This document shows positions 1 through 8,082 of a stretch of 64,000 nt of DNA, piece after piece. Origin of the DNA: Novosphingobium resinovorum (GTDB lineage Bacteria; Pseudomonadota; Alphaproteobacteria; Sphingomonadales; Sphingomonadaceae); contig NZ_CP017075.1 in the NCBI RefSeq assembly GCF_001742225.1, positions 310,001-374,000 on the forward strand, given 5' to 3'. A program made the translations under genes and the position numbers. Position 1 is the stretch's first letter. Every line of letters starts with the position of its first letter. The notes below the pieces were generated by a model. The model did no database searches. It saw only the letters and a list, made by a program, of their open reading frames with translations, and was not told the DNA's origin.

Positions 1-1413
1 AAGGAAATGCTGGCCGCCGCCAAGAACCTCAAGGTCATCGGCCGCGCCGGCATCGGCGTCGACAACGTCGATATCCCGGCTGCCTCGGCGCAGGGCGTGG
101 TGGTGATGAACACCCCGTTCGGCAACTCGATCACCACCGCGGAGCACGCCATCGCGCTGATGTTCGCGCTCGCCCGCCAGCTGCCCGAGGCGAACGCCCA
201 GACGCAGGCCGGCACCTGGCCGAAGAACGGCTTCATGGGCGTCGAAGTCACTGGCAAGACGCTCGGCCTCATCGGCGCGGGCAACATCGGCTCGATCGTC
301 GCCAGCCGTGCGCTGGGCCTGCGCATGAAGGTCGTCGCCTTCGACCCGTTCCTGACGCCTGAGCGCGCCGTGGAAATGGGCGTCGAGAAGGCGGACCTCG
401 AAACGCTGCTGGCCAAGGCGGACTTCATCACGCTGCACACGCCGCTGACCGACCAGACCCGCAACATCCTCTCGGCCGAGAACCTTGCCAAGACCAAGAA
501 GGGCGTGCGCATCATCAACTGCGCACGCGGCGGTCTGGTGGACGAAGCCGCGCTGAAGGCGGGCCTCGATTCGGGCCACATCGCGGGCGCCGCTCTCGAC
601 GTGTTCCAGACCGAACCGGCGAAGGATTCGCCGCTGTTCGGCACCCCGAACTTCATCTGCACCCCGCATCTGGGCGCATCGACCACCGAAGCGCAGGTCA
701 ACGTGGCGCTCCAGGTGGCCGAGCAGATGGCCGACTACCTCGTCAACGGCGGTGTCACCAACGCGCTCAACATGCCCTCGCTGAGCGCCGAGGAAGCCCC
801 CAAGCTCAAGCCCTACATGAAGCTGGCCGAAGTGCTGGGTTCGATGGTCGGCCAGCTGACCGTGGACTCGGTTCCGCGCATCTCGATCCACGTCGAGGGC
901 GCCGCCGCCGAACTGAACCAGAAGCCCATCACCGCCGCCGTCCTCGCCGGCTTCCTGCGCGTGCAGTCGGCTACGGTGAACATGGTCAACGCCCCGTTCC
1001 TCGCCAAGGAGCGCGGCCTCGAAGTGCGCGAAGTGAAGACCGAGCGCGAGGGCGACTACCACACTCTGATCCGCGTTTCGGTGAAGACCGAAGCGGGCGA
1101 GCGTTCGGTGGCCGGCACGCTGTTCAACAACGTCGAGCCGCGCCTCGTCGAGATGTTCGGCATCAAGGTCGAGGCCGAGCTGGACGGCTCGATGCTCTAT
1201 ATCGTCAACGAGGACGCGCCGGGCTTCATCGGCCGCATCGGCACGCTGCTGGGTGAGAACGCGATCAACATCGGCACCTTCAACCTCGGTCGCCGCGCGG
1301 CTGGCGGCGAAGCGGTGCTGTTGCTCTCGGTGGACGGCGATCTCTCGGCCGGACTGCTGGAGCAGGCGCGTGCGCTGCCGGGCGTGAAGACCGTCAAGGC
1401 GCTGACGTTCTAA
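1..1413 (+). CDS. serA: D-3-phosphoglycerate dehydrogenase, 5' end outside window
   Basis: Oxidises 3-phosphoglycerate to 3-phosphohydroxypyruvate with NAD+, the first step of serine synthesis. The reading frame is open from base 1, and the family's first ~55-60 residues are missing, so the gene starts outside the window. Visible parts: the Rossmann glycine motif GLIGAGNIG (about residue 90 of the visible protein), the dehydrogenase signature with NCARGGLVDE (about 172) and the catalytic His in CTPHLGAS (about 222). An intervening domain and a C-terminal ACT domain (VNEDAPGFIGRIG onward) follow, which is the long serA form. ACT domains usually bind serine as feedback inhibitor. A strong hairpin follows the stop. 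Confidence 0.97.
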   Translation, partial: KEMLAAAKNLKVIGRAGIGVDNVDIPAASAQGVVVMNTPFGNSITTAEHAIALMFALARQLPEANAQTQAGTWPKNGFMGVEVTGKTLGLIGAGNIGSIVASRALGLRMKVVAFDPFLTPERAVEMGVEKADLETLLAKADFITLHTPLTDQTRNILSAENLAKTKKGVRIINCARGGLVDEAALKAGLDSGHIAGAALDVFQTEPAKDSPLFGTPNFICTPHLGASTTEAQVNVALQVAEQMADYLVNGGVTNALNMPSLSAEEAPKLKPYMKLAEVLGSMVGQLTVDSVPRISIHVEGAAAELNQKPITAAVLAGFLRVQSATVNMVNAPFLAKERGLEVREVKTEREGDYHTLIRVSVKTEAGERSVAGTLFNNVEPRLVEMFGIKVEAELDGSMLYIVNEDAPGFIGRIGTLLGENAINIGTFNLGRRAAGGEAVLLLSVDGDLSAGLLEQARALPGVKTVKALTF

Positions 1414-1440
1414 GCTGACGCTTTAACAAGCTCCCAACGA

Positions 1441-1478
1441 AAAGGGGTCGGTGCCTTGCGGCATCGGCCCCTTTCTCG
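1441..1478 (+). terminator. Rho-independent-type terminator of serA
   Basis: A 15-base arm (1441-1455) pairs with 1460-1474 around a TTGC loop, with one G-T pair and one mismatch. The 3' arm ends in CCCTTTCTCG, so the T tract is short. It lies 27 bases after the serA stop, as expected for a terminator. Confidence 0.8.
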
Positions 1479-1514
1479 TTCGGGAGGCGTCGTTCGTCTC
1501 GCACTTCTCGATAT

Positions 1515-1531
1515 TGTTGACTAAGTCAACA
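1515..1531. promoter_or_regulatory. Palindromic operator candidate for the MarR-GNAT regulator
   Basis: TGTTGAC-TAA-GTCAACA is a perfect 7-3-7 inverted repeat ending 20 bases before the ATG of the MarR-GNAT gene. MarR dimers typically bind such dyads over their own promoter, so autoregulation is inferred. No binding data can be read from sequence. Confidence 0.6.
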
Positions 1532-1551
1532 TAATCGATCAAGGCTGGCGC

Positions 1552-2460
1552 ATGAACCAGGCCATCGACGCGATCCGCACCTTCAACCGCTTCTTCACCC
1601 GGCACGTCGGCGCCATCGACGCGCGCTTTCTCGACACCGATGCGAACCTGCCGGAAGCGCGCCTCCTGTTCGAGATCGCACGGCTGGGGCCGGTGCTGGC
1701 GAATGTCCTGCAGGCCGAACTGGGCCTCGATCGCGGTTACCTCAGCCGGATGATCGCCCGGTTCGAGGAACGGGGCTGGGTCGCGCGCGACCGGCTCGAC
1801 AGTGATGCGCGCGCCCGCCCGATCCGGCTCACGCAGGCGGGGCAGGCGGCGTTCGAGGAGATCGACGGGCGCCAGCGCGATGCTGTCGCGCACGATCTGG
1901 AAAGCCTGAGCGCGACCGAGCGCGACGATCTGGTGCAGGCGCTGACGCGGGCGCGGCTGCTGCTGGATCGCCAGGCGCCCGATGCCTTCACGATCCGCGA
2001 CGCGCGGGTCGGCGAAGTCAGTCAGGTGGCGGCCCGTCAGTCGGTGCTCTACGCCGAAAGCCACAGTTGGGGGCATGGGCTCGAAGTGGTGGAGGCGGAA
2101 ACCACTGCAGCGTTCCTGCGAAACTCCGATGCGGAGCGAGAGCGCTGCTGGGTCGCGGATCTGGGCGGGGTCATGGCCGGCGCGGTGTTCCTTACCGACG
2201 AGGGGGAAGGCACCGCTCGGCTGCGCCTGCTCCACGTCGAGCCTTTCGCGCGGCGGCGGGGCATCGGCGACGCGCTGGTCGCCGGCTGCCTCGATTTCGC
2301 GCGGGAGAAGGGCTACCGGCAGGTGGTGCTATGGACGCATACCGTGCTCGAAGCCGCGCGCCGCATCTACGCGCGCAACGGCTTCGAGTGCATCGACACC
2401 CAGGTCCACCATACGTTCGGCGAACCGGTTCAGGGCGAGACCTGGCGCGTGTTGCTTTGA
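1552..2460 (+). CDS. MarR-type regulator fused to GNAT acetyltransferase
   Basis: Two-domain protein of 302 residues. Residues 1 to about 145 form a MarR winged helix (LLFEIARLG; recognition-helix region LDRGYLSRMIARFEERG). Residues about 148-302 form a GNAT N-acetyltransferase with the acetyl-CoA loop RRRGIGDAL near 234-242. The fusion is a known architecture: a ligand- or DNA-binding regulator carrying a small-molecule acetyltransferase. The substrate cannot be deduced. The gene stands alone behind a perfect dyad (1515-1531), which suggests self-regulation. It ends 4 bases from the convergent EF-hand gene. Confidence 0.9.
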   Translation: MNQAIDAIRTFNRFFTRHVGAIDARFLDTDANLPEARLLFEIARLGPVLANVLQAELGLDRGYLSRMIARFEERGWVARDRLDSDARARPIRLTQAGQAAFEEIDGRQRDAVAHDLESLSATERDDLVQALTRARLLLDRQAPDAFTIRDARVGEVSQVAARQSVLYAESHSWGHGLEVVEAETTAAFLRNSDAERERCWVADLGGVMAGAVFLTDEGEGTARLRLLHVEPFARRRGIGDALVAGCLDFAREKGYRQVVLWTHTVLEAARRIYARNGFECIDTQVHHTFGEPVQGETWRVLL

Positions 2461-2464
2461 AGCA

Positions 2465-3208
2465 TCAGCGCGGCGGCGGGCCGCCCATCGGGCCGGGGCC
2501 GCCGGGACCGCGCATGCGCTCCCCGTCCTTGCCCTTGGGGCGCAGTTCTTCCATCGACAGGTAGCCGTCGTGGTCGGTGTCCGCCGTGTCGAACAGCTTG
2601 CCTTCGTAGGCCAGCAGTTCCTCCAGCGAGACGCCTGCGTCGTAATTGGTGTTGGCGCGGGCGATGACGGTGCCGCTGAGGGGCTCGATCAACCGCGCGA
2701 GTGCGCGATCTTCGCCGACGTCGGGCATGACGGCCTCGACGATCGGGCCGCTTCGGTCACCGGTCGCGGCATCGTCGCTGGTGGCGGCCGAGCCCATCTT
2801 GCTCTGCCACGCGCTGAATTCCGCCATGGAGATCGAGCCGTTGCGGTCGGCGTCGATTGCGGCGAAGCGTTCCTTGATGATGACCGCGCGTCGCGCCTCG
2901 ACGAGCGCGTGCAATTCGTCGAGTGTTACGGTGCCGTCGCGGTTGGTGTCGGCGTCGCGGAACATGTCGGTGACGATCTTGTCGAAGCGCGCGCGCTTGA
3001 TCGGCTTGGGCGGCTGAGGGGGGCGAGCACCGCCGCCGCCTCCCGGAGGGCCTCCGCCGCCCATGTCGTCTCCGCCCATGCCACCGCCACCCATTCCGCC
3101 GCCGCCCATGCCGCCATCCATGCCTCCCATGCCCTGCGCAAGGGCTGGTGGAGCCAGTGTCATCAGCAGTACGGCCAGAAGCGGGGTAATCTTGCGGGCA
3201 GGGCTCAT
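2465..3208 (-). CDS. Secreted EF-hand calcium-binding protein
   Basis: 247 residues from the ATG at 3208, chosen because it opens a signal peptide (MSPARKITPLLAVLLMTLAPPALAQ, cut after ALA-Q likely). An upstream in-frame start would add 42 unlike residues. The signal is followed by a Gly/Met-rich stretch of about 35 residues with GGMGG repeats, a PPQPPKP linker, and EF-hand loops with DTNRDGTVTLDE, DADRNGSISMAE and DTDHDGYLSMEE. A fourth, weaker loop is NTNYDAGVSLEE. The tail is again Gly/Pro/Met-rich. It is probably a periplasmic calcium binder; its partner is unknown. Confidence 0.85.
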   Translation of the reverse strand: MSPARKITPLLAVLLMTLAPPALAQGMGGMDGGMGGGGMGGGGMGGDDMGGGGPPGGGGGARPPQPPKPIKRARFDKIVTDMFRDADTNRDGTVTLDELHALVEARRAVIIKERFAAIDADRNGSISMAEFSAWQSKMGSAATSDDAATGDRSGPIVEAVMPDVGEDRALARLIEPLSGTVIARANTNYDAGVSLEELLAYEGKLFDTADTDHDGYLSMEELRPKGKDGERMRGPGGPGPMGGPPPR

Positions 3209-3366
3209 GGTTGCGCCTTCGTTGATTGAAACAGGATGCGTCCCGCCAGACGCCTGGCTTCGACTTAGCGGCTGGACCTTCCGGAGCCGATGGAAAATTC
3301 GTCGCCAATCGTCGCAAATTTGTACATTCGACAACCGCGCTTCGGCGGGCTAAGGGCGCGGCCATT

Positions 3367-4491
3367 ATGCAGGAAAACGACCGCGATCTTCTGCCCGAGG
3401 GCTTGGGCGACCGTCTGCCGCAGCAGGCATGGGCTTCCCAGACGGTGCGCCGCGCCGCGCATGACGTTCTTGCGAGTCACGGCTACGCGCGCGTCGAGAC
3501 TCCCGTGCTGGAGTTCGAAAAGGCACTGGCGCACCGCATGGCGGGCGTTCAGGTGCGCCGCATGTTCCGCTTCGTCGATCCGGTCTCGATGCGGATGCTG
3601 GCCTTGCGGTCCGACATCACCGCGCAAGTCGCGCGCATCGCCGCGACCGGCCTTGCGCAGGCGCCGCGGCCGCTGCGGCTGTCCTATTCGGGGCAGGTGG
3701 TGACGATCAAGGGCGACGGCCTCGATCCGGCGCGTGAGCGCCTGCAGCTGGGCGCGGAACTCGTCGGCGCCGATTCGACCGAAGCGGTGGCCGAGATCGT
3801 CGAACTGGCGATCGAGGCGCTGCGCGCGGCGGGCGCGACGGGCGTTTCGGTGGACTTCACCCTCCCCGACCTCGTCGATACGCTGAGCGCAGGGGCACTG
3901 CCGCTGCCCTCCATGAACATCGAGGCGGTGCGCCAGATGCTCGACGCCAAGGACGCAGGCGGGCTGGTCGATGCGGGCGGTGAAGCCTATCTGCCTTTGC
4001 TCTACGCCGTCGGGCCGTTCGACAGCGCGATCGAGCAACTGGCAGCCTTTGATGTCGGCGGTGTACTCGCCAGCCGCATTGCCGCGCTGCGGGCGATCGC
4101 CGCGCGGGTCGGCGGCAAGGCGCGGCTGACGCTCGATCCGTCCGAGCGCCATGGCTTCGAGTATCAGTCCTGGTTCGGTTTCACGATCTACGCCGATGGC
4201 GTGCCGGGCAGTCTTGGGCGTGGTGGCACCTATTCGATCCTTGGTCAGACCGGCCGCAATCCGGAATCCGCGACGGGCTTCTCGCTCTATCCCGATCCGC
4301 TGATCGAGAGCCTGTCCGCCGCTGCGGGCGAAGAGCGCCGCCTGTTCCTCCCGCTCGGCCATGACCGCGAGGTCGCCAGTCGTCAGCGGGCGATCGGCTG
4401 GGTGACCGTGGCCGCGCTCTCAGAAGCGGACGATGCGCTGGCGCTGGGCTGCTCGCACAAGCTGGAAGGCGGCGAGGCGGTCGCGCTTTAG
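3367..4491 (+). CDS. hisZ: ATP phosphoribosyltransferase regulatory subunit
   Basis: A HisRS-like protein of 374 residues without tRNA-charging function. In bacteria with the short HisG form, HisZ binds HisG and completes the first enzyme of histidine synthesis. The start at 3367 gives MQENDRDLLPEGLGDRLP, the typical HisZ opening. The class II synthetase core is visible as RRMFRFVDPVSMRMLALRSDIT and the C-terminal ERHGFEYQSWFGFTIYA. hisG is not adjacent here. The last 4 bases overlap the end of the convergent esterase gene. Translation continues in-frame upstream to 3226, but that part is not family-like. Confidence 0.9.
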   Translation: MQENDRDLLPEGLGDRLPQQAWASQTVRRAAHDVLASHGYARVETPVLEFEKALAHRMAGVQVRRMFRFVDPVSMRMLALRSDITAQVARIAATGLAQAPRPLRLSYSGQVVTIKGDGLDPARERLQLGAELVGADSTEAVAEIVELAIEALRAAGATGVSVDFTLPDLVDTLSAGALPLPSMNIEAVRQMLDAKDAGGLVDAGGEAYLPLLYAVGPFDSAIEQLAAFDVGGVLASRIAALRAIAARVGGKARLTLDPSERHGFEYQSWFGFTIYADGVPGSLGRGGTYSILGQTGRNPESATGFSLYPDPLIESLSAAAGEERRLFLPLGHDREVASRQRAIGWVTVAALSEADDALALGCSHKLEGGEAVAL

Positions 4492-5351
4492 CCGAACACC
4501 CGGGCGAGCCAGCGATCGACCACGCCGGTCGCGGCATAGTCCGGATTGCCCAGTTCGCGGTTGATCTGAATGTGCCCCGGCAATCCGCGTCCGGGGAAGC
4601 CTTCGCGCTCGACCTTTGTGCCCGCCTTGCGCAGCGCCGCTTCCAGTTCCTGGGCTTGCCGCACGCCGTCGGCGCGCTGGACGTGGAGCAGCAGGAATTG
4701 CGGCGCATTGGGCGCGGCCGCCTGCAAGGTGGGCGAAAGCGCGCGCTGGCGCGACGGCTCGGTTCCGAAGGCTTGCCGATATGCACCGCCCATCAGCCGC
4801 TCGGCGTCCTGCATCTGCGCGGGGACGTCGTAGGCGGCGCCGTCGATCGGGATCACGCCGCGAATGTCGGAGTAGGCCAGTCCGGCCTTGCGCAGATACC
4901 GCGGATCGGTGCCGACCAGCGCCACCAGATGCGCGCCTGCGCTGTGCCCCATCAGCACGACCTTGCCGCGCGCGATGCCTAGCGAATCCGCCTGTTTGAG
5001 CAGGGCCGCGAGCGCATCGGCAACATCCTGCGCCTGCTGCTCCACGGTCGCGTCCGGGACTAGCCGGTAGTTGACGCTGGCGAAGGCGTAACCTTCACCG
5101 GTGTAGTGCGCGACCTTGTAGCGGCCGGTGGCGCTGTCCTTGTCGCCGCGCTTCCAGCCACCGCCGTGAACGAAGACGACCAGTGGGGAAGGCTTTTTGC
5201 GCGCGGCCCCGTTCTGAGTTCCTGGCCAGAAATCGAGCGTCTGCAGCGCTCCGGTACCGTAACTCAGCGTTTCCGTTCGCTGCTGCGCGAGGGCGGGCGT
5301 GGCTGCCGCCAGCAGCAGGGCACCGATCGTGATCATTGGGGTTTTCTTCAT
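4488..5351 (-). CDS. Exported alpha/beta hydrolase (esterase-like)
   Basis: 287 residues with a signal peptide (MKKTPMITIGALLLAAATPALAQ region). The fold markers are the oxyanion HGGGW motif (VFVHGGGWKRGD), the nucleophile elbow GHSAGAHL and a late His in GLPGHIQINREL. This matches the BD-FAE/carboxylesterase family that acts on ester bonds in the periplasm. The substrate is unknown. The start at 5351 is the one that begins the signal peptide. The gene converges on hisZ with a 4-base overlap. Confidence 0.85.
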   Translation of the reverse strand: MKKTPMITIGALLLAAATPALAQQRTETLSYGTGALQTLDFWPGTQNGAARKKPSPLVVFVHGGGWKRGDKDSATGRYKVAHYTGEGYAFASVNYRLVPDATVEQQAQDVADALAALLKQADSLGIARGKVVLMGHSAGAHLVALVGTDPRYLRKAGLAYSDIRGVIPIDGAAYDVPAQMQDAERLMGGAYRQAFGTEPSRQRALSPTLQAAAPNAPQFLLLHVQRADGVRQAQELEAALRKAGTKVEREGFPGRGLPGHIQINRELGNPDYAATGVVDRWLARVFG

Positions 5352-5588
5352 GGTCGCATGCTCCCGTGGTATGTCTGCACGGTCGCAGGCCGGAGCGGGC
5401 AGGGGCAAGTCGCCAAGTGTAATGAAGAGTACCCCGTTCGTGCCGGTGACCCTTGACTACCGCCCCCCCTTGCCCTTAGGGCGCCGACCGAAAAAGCCGG
5501 GGCCTCCTGCCCCACCGTAAATCCGTATCGTCGAGTCCTGTCGAAGGGCGATACCGGATCCACCGTGGCAGGGTGGAGGAGCATATCC

Positions 5589-6878
5589 ATGGCAAATGTT
5601 ACCGTGATCGGCGCCCAGTGGGGCGATGAGGGCAAAGGCAAGATCGTCGACTGGCTCGCCAGCCGGGCGGATGCAGTGGTGCGCTTTCAGGGCGGTCACA
5701 ACGCGGGCCACACGCTCGTCGTCGGCGAACAGGTCTACAAGCTGAGCCTGCTGCCTTCGGGCATCGTCACCGGCACGCTTTCGATCATCGGCAATGGCGT
5801 CGTGCTCGATCCGTGGCACCTCAAGTCCGAAGTCGAGAAGCTGCGCGGGCAGGGCGTCGAGATCAATCCCGAGAACTTCGCGATCGCGGACAACTGCCCG
5901 CTGATCCTGCCGGTCCACCGCGAGCTGGACGGCCTGCGCGAAGCGGCCGCCGGTGCGGGCAAGATCGGCACCACCGGTCGCGGCATCGGCCCGGCTTACG
6001 AGGACAAGGTCGGCCGCCGCGCGATCCGCGTCTGCGATCTGGCGCACCTCGATGCGCTGGAGCCGCAGCTCGATCGCCTCTGCGCGCACCACGACGCGCT
6101 GCGCGCCGGTTTCGGCCAGCCCCCTATCGACCGCGAGGCGCTGCTCAACGAACTGCGCGAGATCGCGCCCTTCGTGCTGCAGTTCGCCCAGCCGGTGTGG
6201 AAGCGTCTCAACAAGGTCCGCAAGGCGGGCGCGCGCATCCTGTTCGAGGGCGCGCAGGGCGTGCTGCTCGACGTCGATCACGGTACCTATCCCTTCGTCA
6301 CCAGCTCCAACACCGTGTCGGGCACCGCCGCCAGTGGTTCGGGCCTCGGCCCCTCGGCGACCGGTTTCGTGCTGGGCATCGTCAAGGCCTACACCACCCG
6401 CGTCGGCTCCGGCCCGTTCCCGACCGAGTTGGAGGACGAGACCGGCCAGCGTCTGGGTGAGCGCGGCCATGAATTCGGCACCGTCACCGGCCGCAAGCGC
6501 CGCTGCGGCTGGTTCGACGCGGTGCTGACGCGCCAGTCCTGCGCGATCTCGGGCGTCACCGGCATCGCCCTCACGAAAGTCGACGTCCTGGACGGCATGG
6601 ACAAGGTGAAGATCTGCACCGGCTACCGCCTGCACGGCAAGGTGCTGGATTACTACCCAAGCCACGCCGCCGATCAGGCCGCGGTCGAGCCGATCTACGA
6701 GGAAATGGACGGCTGGCAGGGCACCACCGCCGGTGCCCGTTCATGGGCGGACCTCCCCGCGCAGGCGATCAAGTACATCCAGCGCGTCCAGGAACTGATC
6801 GAGACGCCGGTGGCGCTCGTCTCCACCAGCCCCGAGCGCGAGGACACCATCCTCGTGCGCGATCCTTTCGTGGATTGA
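5589..6878 (+). CDS. purA: Adenylosuccinate synthetase
   Basis: Joins IMP and aspartate using GTP, the first committed step to AMP. At 429 residues it is normal for the family. Diagnostic motifs: [16 protein letters not shown] at the N-terminus, QGGHNAGHT near residue 39, [14 protein letters not shown] near 130, and TEFPT-like and [12 protein letters not shown] segments in the C-terminal half. The ATG at 5589 places the P-loop-like motif at the usual position 8-20. Its stop overlaps the next gene's start by one base (TGATG), so the L,D-transpeptidase is probably co-translated. Confidence 0.98.
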   Translation: MANVTVIGAQWGDEGKGKIVDWLASRADAVVRFQGGHNAGHTLVVGEQVYKLSLLPSGIVTGTLSIIGNGVVLDPWHLKSEVEKLRGQGVEINPENFAIADNCPLILPVHRELDGLREAAAGAGKIGTTGRGIGPAYEDKVGRRAIRVCDLAHLDALEPQLDRLCAHHDALRAGFGQPPIDREALLNELREIAPFVLQFAQPVWKRLNKVRKAGARILFEGAQGVLLDVDHGTYPFVTSSNTVSGTAASGSGLGPSATGFVLGIVKAYTTRVGSGPFPTELEDETGQRLGERGHEFGTVTGRKRRCGWFDAVLTRQSCAISGVTGIALTKVDVLDGMDKVKICTGYRLHGKVLDYYPSHAADQAAVEPIYEEMDGWQGTTAGARSWADLPAQAIKYIQRVQELIETPVALVSTSPEREDTILVRDPFVD

Positions 6879-7378
6879 TGATGATGCGGGGCGTCCTGAG
6901 GTTCGCCCCGCTGCTTCTGCTGCTGGGCGCCACCGAGGCGCCCCGGCCTTTGAAACTGCCTGACATCGACATGATCCGCGTACGCAAGGCGGCGCGGATC
7001 ATGGAACTCTACTCGGAAGGCCGCCTCGTCCATGTGATCGAGCATATCCAGCTCGGCGACGAGCCCGTCGGCCCCAAGCGCTTCGAAGGCGACGAGCGGA
7101 CCCCGGAGGGGCGTTATGTCATCGACTGGGGCAACCCGGCGAGCGCCTATCATCTCTCGCTTCATATCTCTTACCCCAACGCCGACGACCGCGCCTTTGC
7201 GGCGGGGCGGGGGCGCTCTGCGGGCGGGATGATCATGATTCACGGTCAGCCGAACGATTGGGCTGAGGGGCGTGTACCCGGCGACTGGACCGACGGCTGC
7301 ATTGCGGTTTCCGACGAAGAGATTGAGGCTCTGTGGGAAGTCGTGGCCGACGGCACCCCCATCGAGATCGAACCCTGA
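6878..7378 (+). CDS. L,D-transpeptidase (YkuD family, YafK-like)
   Basis: About 166 residues. A short hydrophobic N-terminus (FAPLLLLLGA) suggests a signal or anchor, and a YkuD domain follows with HGQPNDW and the catalytic-Cys motif DWTDGCIAVSDEE. Such enzymes form 3-3 crosslinks in peptidoglycan or tie proteins to it; YafK-type members can instead cut such links. Three consecutive ATGs (6878, 6881, 6884) leave the exact start open. The first overlaps the purA stop, which suggests translational coupling. The palindromic B1 repeat follows immediately. Confidence 0.85.
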   Translation: MMMRGVLRFAPLLLLLGATEAPRPLKLPDIDMIRVRKAARIMELYSEGRLVHVIEHIQLGDEPVGPKRFEGDERTPEGRYVIDWGNPASAYHLSLHISYPNADDRAFAAGRGRSAGGMIMIHGQPNDWAEGRVPGDWTDGCIAVSDEEIEALWEVVADGTPIEIEP

Positions 7379-7384
7379 ATGTCG

Positions 7385-7496
7385 CGTCGTCCCGGACTTG
7401 ATCCGGGACCGGTGGCCGTCTTTAGGTGAGCAATAGCTTCACGCAGCGACATGGGCCGTTCACTGCCACCGGTCCCGGATCAAGTCCGGGACGACG
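7385..7496. repeat. Dispersed palindromic repeat, family B copy 1
   Basis: Long inverted repeat. The left arm (CGTCGTCCCGGACTTGATCC...) and right arm (...GGATCAAGTCCGGGACGACG) each run about 30 bases and flank a ~50-base centre containing CCGTCTTTAGGTGAGC and CATGGGCCGTTCACTG. A second copy with the same layout lies at 50674-50793. Short versions occur near 29186-29208, 30054-30078 and 46063-46092. Confidence 0.85.
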
Positions 7497-7561
7497 AAGT
7501 GGCCCAAACGTCCCACTTGCGCGAATTGCAATTTCCGGCATTGCTGGCTTGTAAATCGCAA

Positions 7562-7598
7562 GGGCAACCCGGTTGCCCGATAATAGTTAGGAGCCTAA
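7562..7598. promoter_or_regulatory. Control region of the efflux operon: two dyads
   Basis: Two perfect inverted repeats lie directly upstream of the marR gene. One is GGGCAACC-C-GGTTGCCC (7562-7578). The other is TTAGG-AG-CCTAA (7587-7598), inside TAGTTAGGAGCCTAAGTA. The second resembles MarR-type operators and is the better candidate for repression by the first gene of the operon. The assignment is inferred. Confidence 0.5.
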
Positions 7599-7629
7599 GT
7601 ACCCGCCACCCCCGATCCCCCCAGGACCC

Positions 7630-8082
7630 ATGACCGACCGATCGAGCCTTGCCCATGACCTCGCCACGCAACTCGCGCCTGTTGGGCGGGCGTGGAGGCA
7701 GCTTGCCGACCGCATCCTCGCCTCGCTGGAGATTTCCAACTCGGCGGGCTGGGCGCTGGTTCATCTCGAGCGGCTGGGTGCGGGGGCGCGGCAGGCGGAT
7801 CTGGCGCGGGCGATCGGCATCACCGAAGCCTCGCTGACCACCACCGTGCGCCAGCTCGAATCGGCGGGTCTCGTCGAGCGCCTCGCCGATGCCGGTGACC
7901 GCCGCGCCAATCTTCTCCACCTTACCCGAGAGGGCGCGGGTATCGCCCGCAAGGCGGAAGCGCGGCTGGTGGCGCTGCGGGGGGAATTGCTGGACGGCAT
8001 TCCGGACGCCGACCTCGAAGCGGCCGTAAACTTGATTACTACTGTGGGCAACCGCGCTGCAGAGATGCGGGGGCGGACATGA
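7630..8082 (+). CDS. MarR-family repressor of the efflux operon
   Basis: 150 residues with the MarR winged helix: ADLARAIGITEASLTTTVRQLE as recognition helix region (about 56-78) and RRANLLHLT as the wing. It is the first gene of a five-gene operon and overlaps the FUSC pump by 4 bases (ATGA). MarR proteins in front of AaeB/EmrB-type pumps usually release DNA on binding aromatic acids or uncouplers. That role is inferred from context. An operator candidate lies 32 bases upstream. Confidence 0.88.
   Translation: MTDRSSLAHDLATQLAPVGRAWRQLADRILASLEISNSAGWALVHLERLGAGARQADLARAIGITEASLTTTVRQLESAGLVERLADAGDRRANLLHLTREGAGIARKAEARLVALRGELLDGIPDADLEAAVNLITTVGNRAAEMRGRT

Noticed and set aside
5457..6665. 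402-residue minus-strand open frame
   Set aside because: It is wholly antisense to purA, whose protein motifs are certain. Its His/Asp/Arg/Gln-rich text is typical of the reverse of high-GC codons.
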